Source: Chersky-840 sp035532735 (GTDB lineage Bacteria > Actinomycetota > Acidimicrobiia > Acidimicrobiales > UBA8190). From it: a stretch of DNA of 31,109 nt. This document shows, one piece after another, positions 30,960 to 31,109 of the stretch (its first letter is position 1; every line of letters begins with the position of its first letter). The notes under the pieces are model-generated. The model had not been told where the DNA came from. It did no database searches and saw only the letters and a list, made by a program, of their open reading frames with translations. The DNA lies in assembly GCA_035532735.1 (NCBI GenBank), contig DATKQM010000048.1, forward strand, positions 1 to 31,109, in the 5' to 3' direction. A program made the position numbers and the translations under genes.

Positions 30960-31109
30960 TCACCGGGACGCAGCTGCAACGTTGAGCGTAAAGGACTGGG
31001 ATGCAAATCCGAGGTGGCTCGCGGCGACGATGGTGAAGCTGTAGCGCCCTGAGCGAGTCGGGGTTCCATAGAGACTGGCTGTTCCATCGCCGTTGTCGAC
31101 AAAATGCAC
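30960..31109 (-). CDS. 3' end of a secreted Ig-like-domain protein (runs off the window)
   Basis: The last 49 codons of a minus-strand gene whose beginning is outside. It reads FVDNGDGTASLYGTPTRSG, then RYSFTIVAASHLG and SQSFTLNVAAASR before TGA at 30960-30962. The DNGDGTA-L-GTPT-SG-Y-TI-A-N/H motif is the typical putative Ig (He_PIG/cadherin-like) repeat found in large bacterial surface proteins. Only the final repeat can be seen. The overlapping frame 30839-31102, read in another register, is not protein-like. Confidence 0.6.
   Translation of the reverse strand: MHFVDNGDGTASLYGTPTRSGRYSFTIVAASHLGFASQSFTLNVAAASR

Noticed and set aside
30839..31102. 87-residue minus-strand frame at the right edge
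   Set aside because: Another frame there encodes a recognisable Ig-like repeat end, so this one is a shadow.
31093..31102. Palindrome TTGTCGACAA at the right edge, similar to the inverted repeat after tRNA-Leu
   Set aside because: Too short and too close to a common GTCGAC hexamer to claim matching island ends, and it lies within coding sequence.

Overview
The window is high-GC DNA with the gene set and order of an actinobacterium. The strongest pointer is the run crgA / pabA / pknB-pbpA-pstP-fhaB-fhaA / tRNA-Leu(CAG), the conserved origin-proximal cell-division and signalling cluster known from mycobacteria and relatives. Here the cluster lacks pknA and rodA. An F420-type (LLM) oxidoreductase, an ECF42 sigma factor with its DGPF partner, a type II glutamine synthetase, many GTG starts and many divergent TetR/GlnR-like sites also fit Actinobacteria, perhaps an Acidimicrobiia-like lineage. 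The lineage is inference.

Left part (1-9.4 kb): a truncated DUF6788 mobile-element protein and decayed, lower-GC DNA end near a degenerate tmRNA/tRNA 3'-end-like sequence. Next comes a divergent pair: a rifamycin-monooxygenase-like flavoprotein (minus) and a lipoprotein copper monooxygenase of the PHM/DBH fold (plus). Their shared region holds two strong palindromes. One has the CTTGC-N-GCAAG core of the rifamycin-associated element and lies in front of the flavoprotein, so drug-induced control is likely. Then follow an ACT-domain protein with repeats and an inverted repeat upstream, two small ABM-like proteins (one frameshifted), an EAL phosphodiesterase, an ECF42 sigma factor with a DGPF/YCII protein behind a recognisable ECF42 promoter, and a DUF2127 membrane protein.

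Middle (9.4-19.1 kb): glutamine synthetase II with a GlnR-like 11-bp periodic site; a potassium channel with RCK domains on both sides of the pore, interrupted by a frameshift in a homopolymer; glucose-6-phosphate dehydrogenase; a three-gene operon (hotdog thioesterase, LLM oxidoreductase, secreted GH92 mannosidase); and a divergent thiolase behind a TetR-type operator.

Cell-envelope cluster (19.1-26.6 kb): CrgA, a glutamine amidotransferase, then one tight minus-strand operon fhaA-fhaB-pstP-pbpA-pknB. It combines a Ser/Thr kinase with four PASTA domains, its phosphatase, two FHA adaptors and a class B PBP, i.e. phospho-control of peptidoglycan synthesis.

Right part (26.6 kb to end): directly after tRNA-Leu the synteny is broken by a 5'-truncated transposase, a GH36 alpha-galactosidase with operator-like palindromes upstream, a small lipoprotein, and the 3' end of a secreted Ig-like-domain protein running off the window. 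This looks like accessory DNA inserted at the tRNA. Two independent frameshifts in C/G runs raise the possibility of uncorrected sequencing errors.
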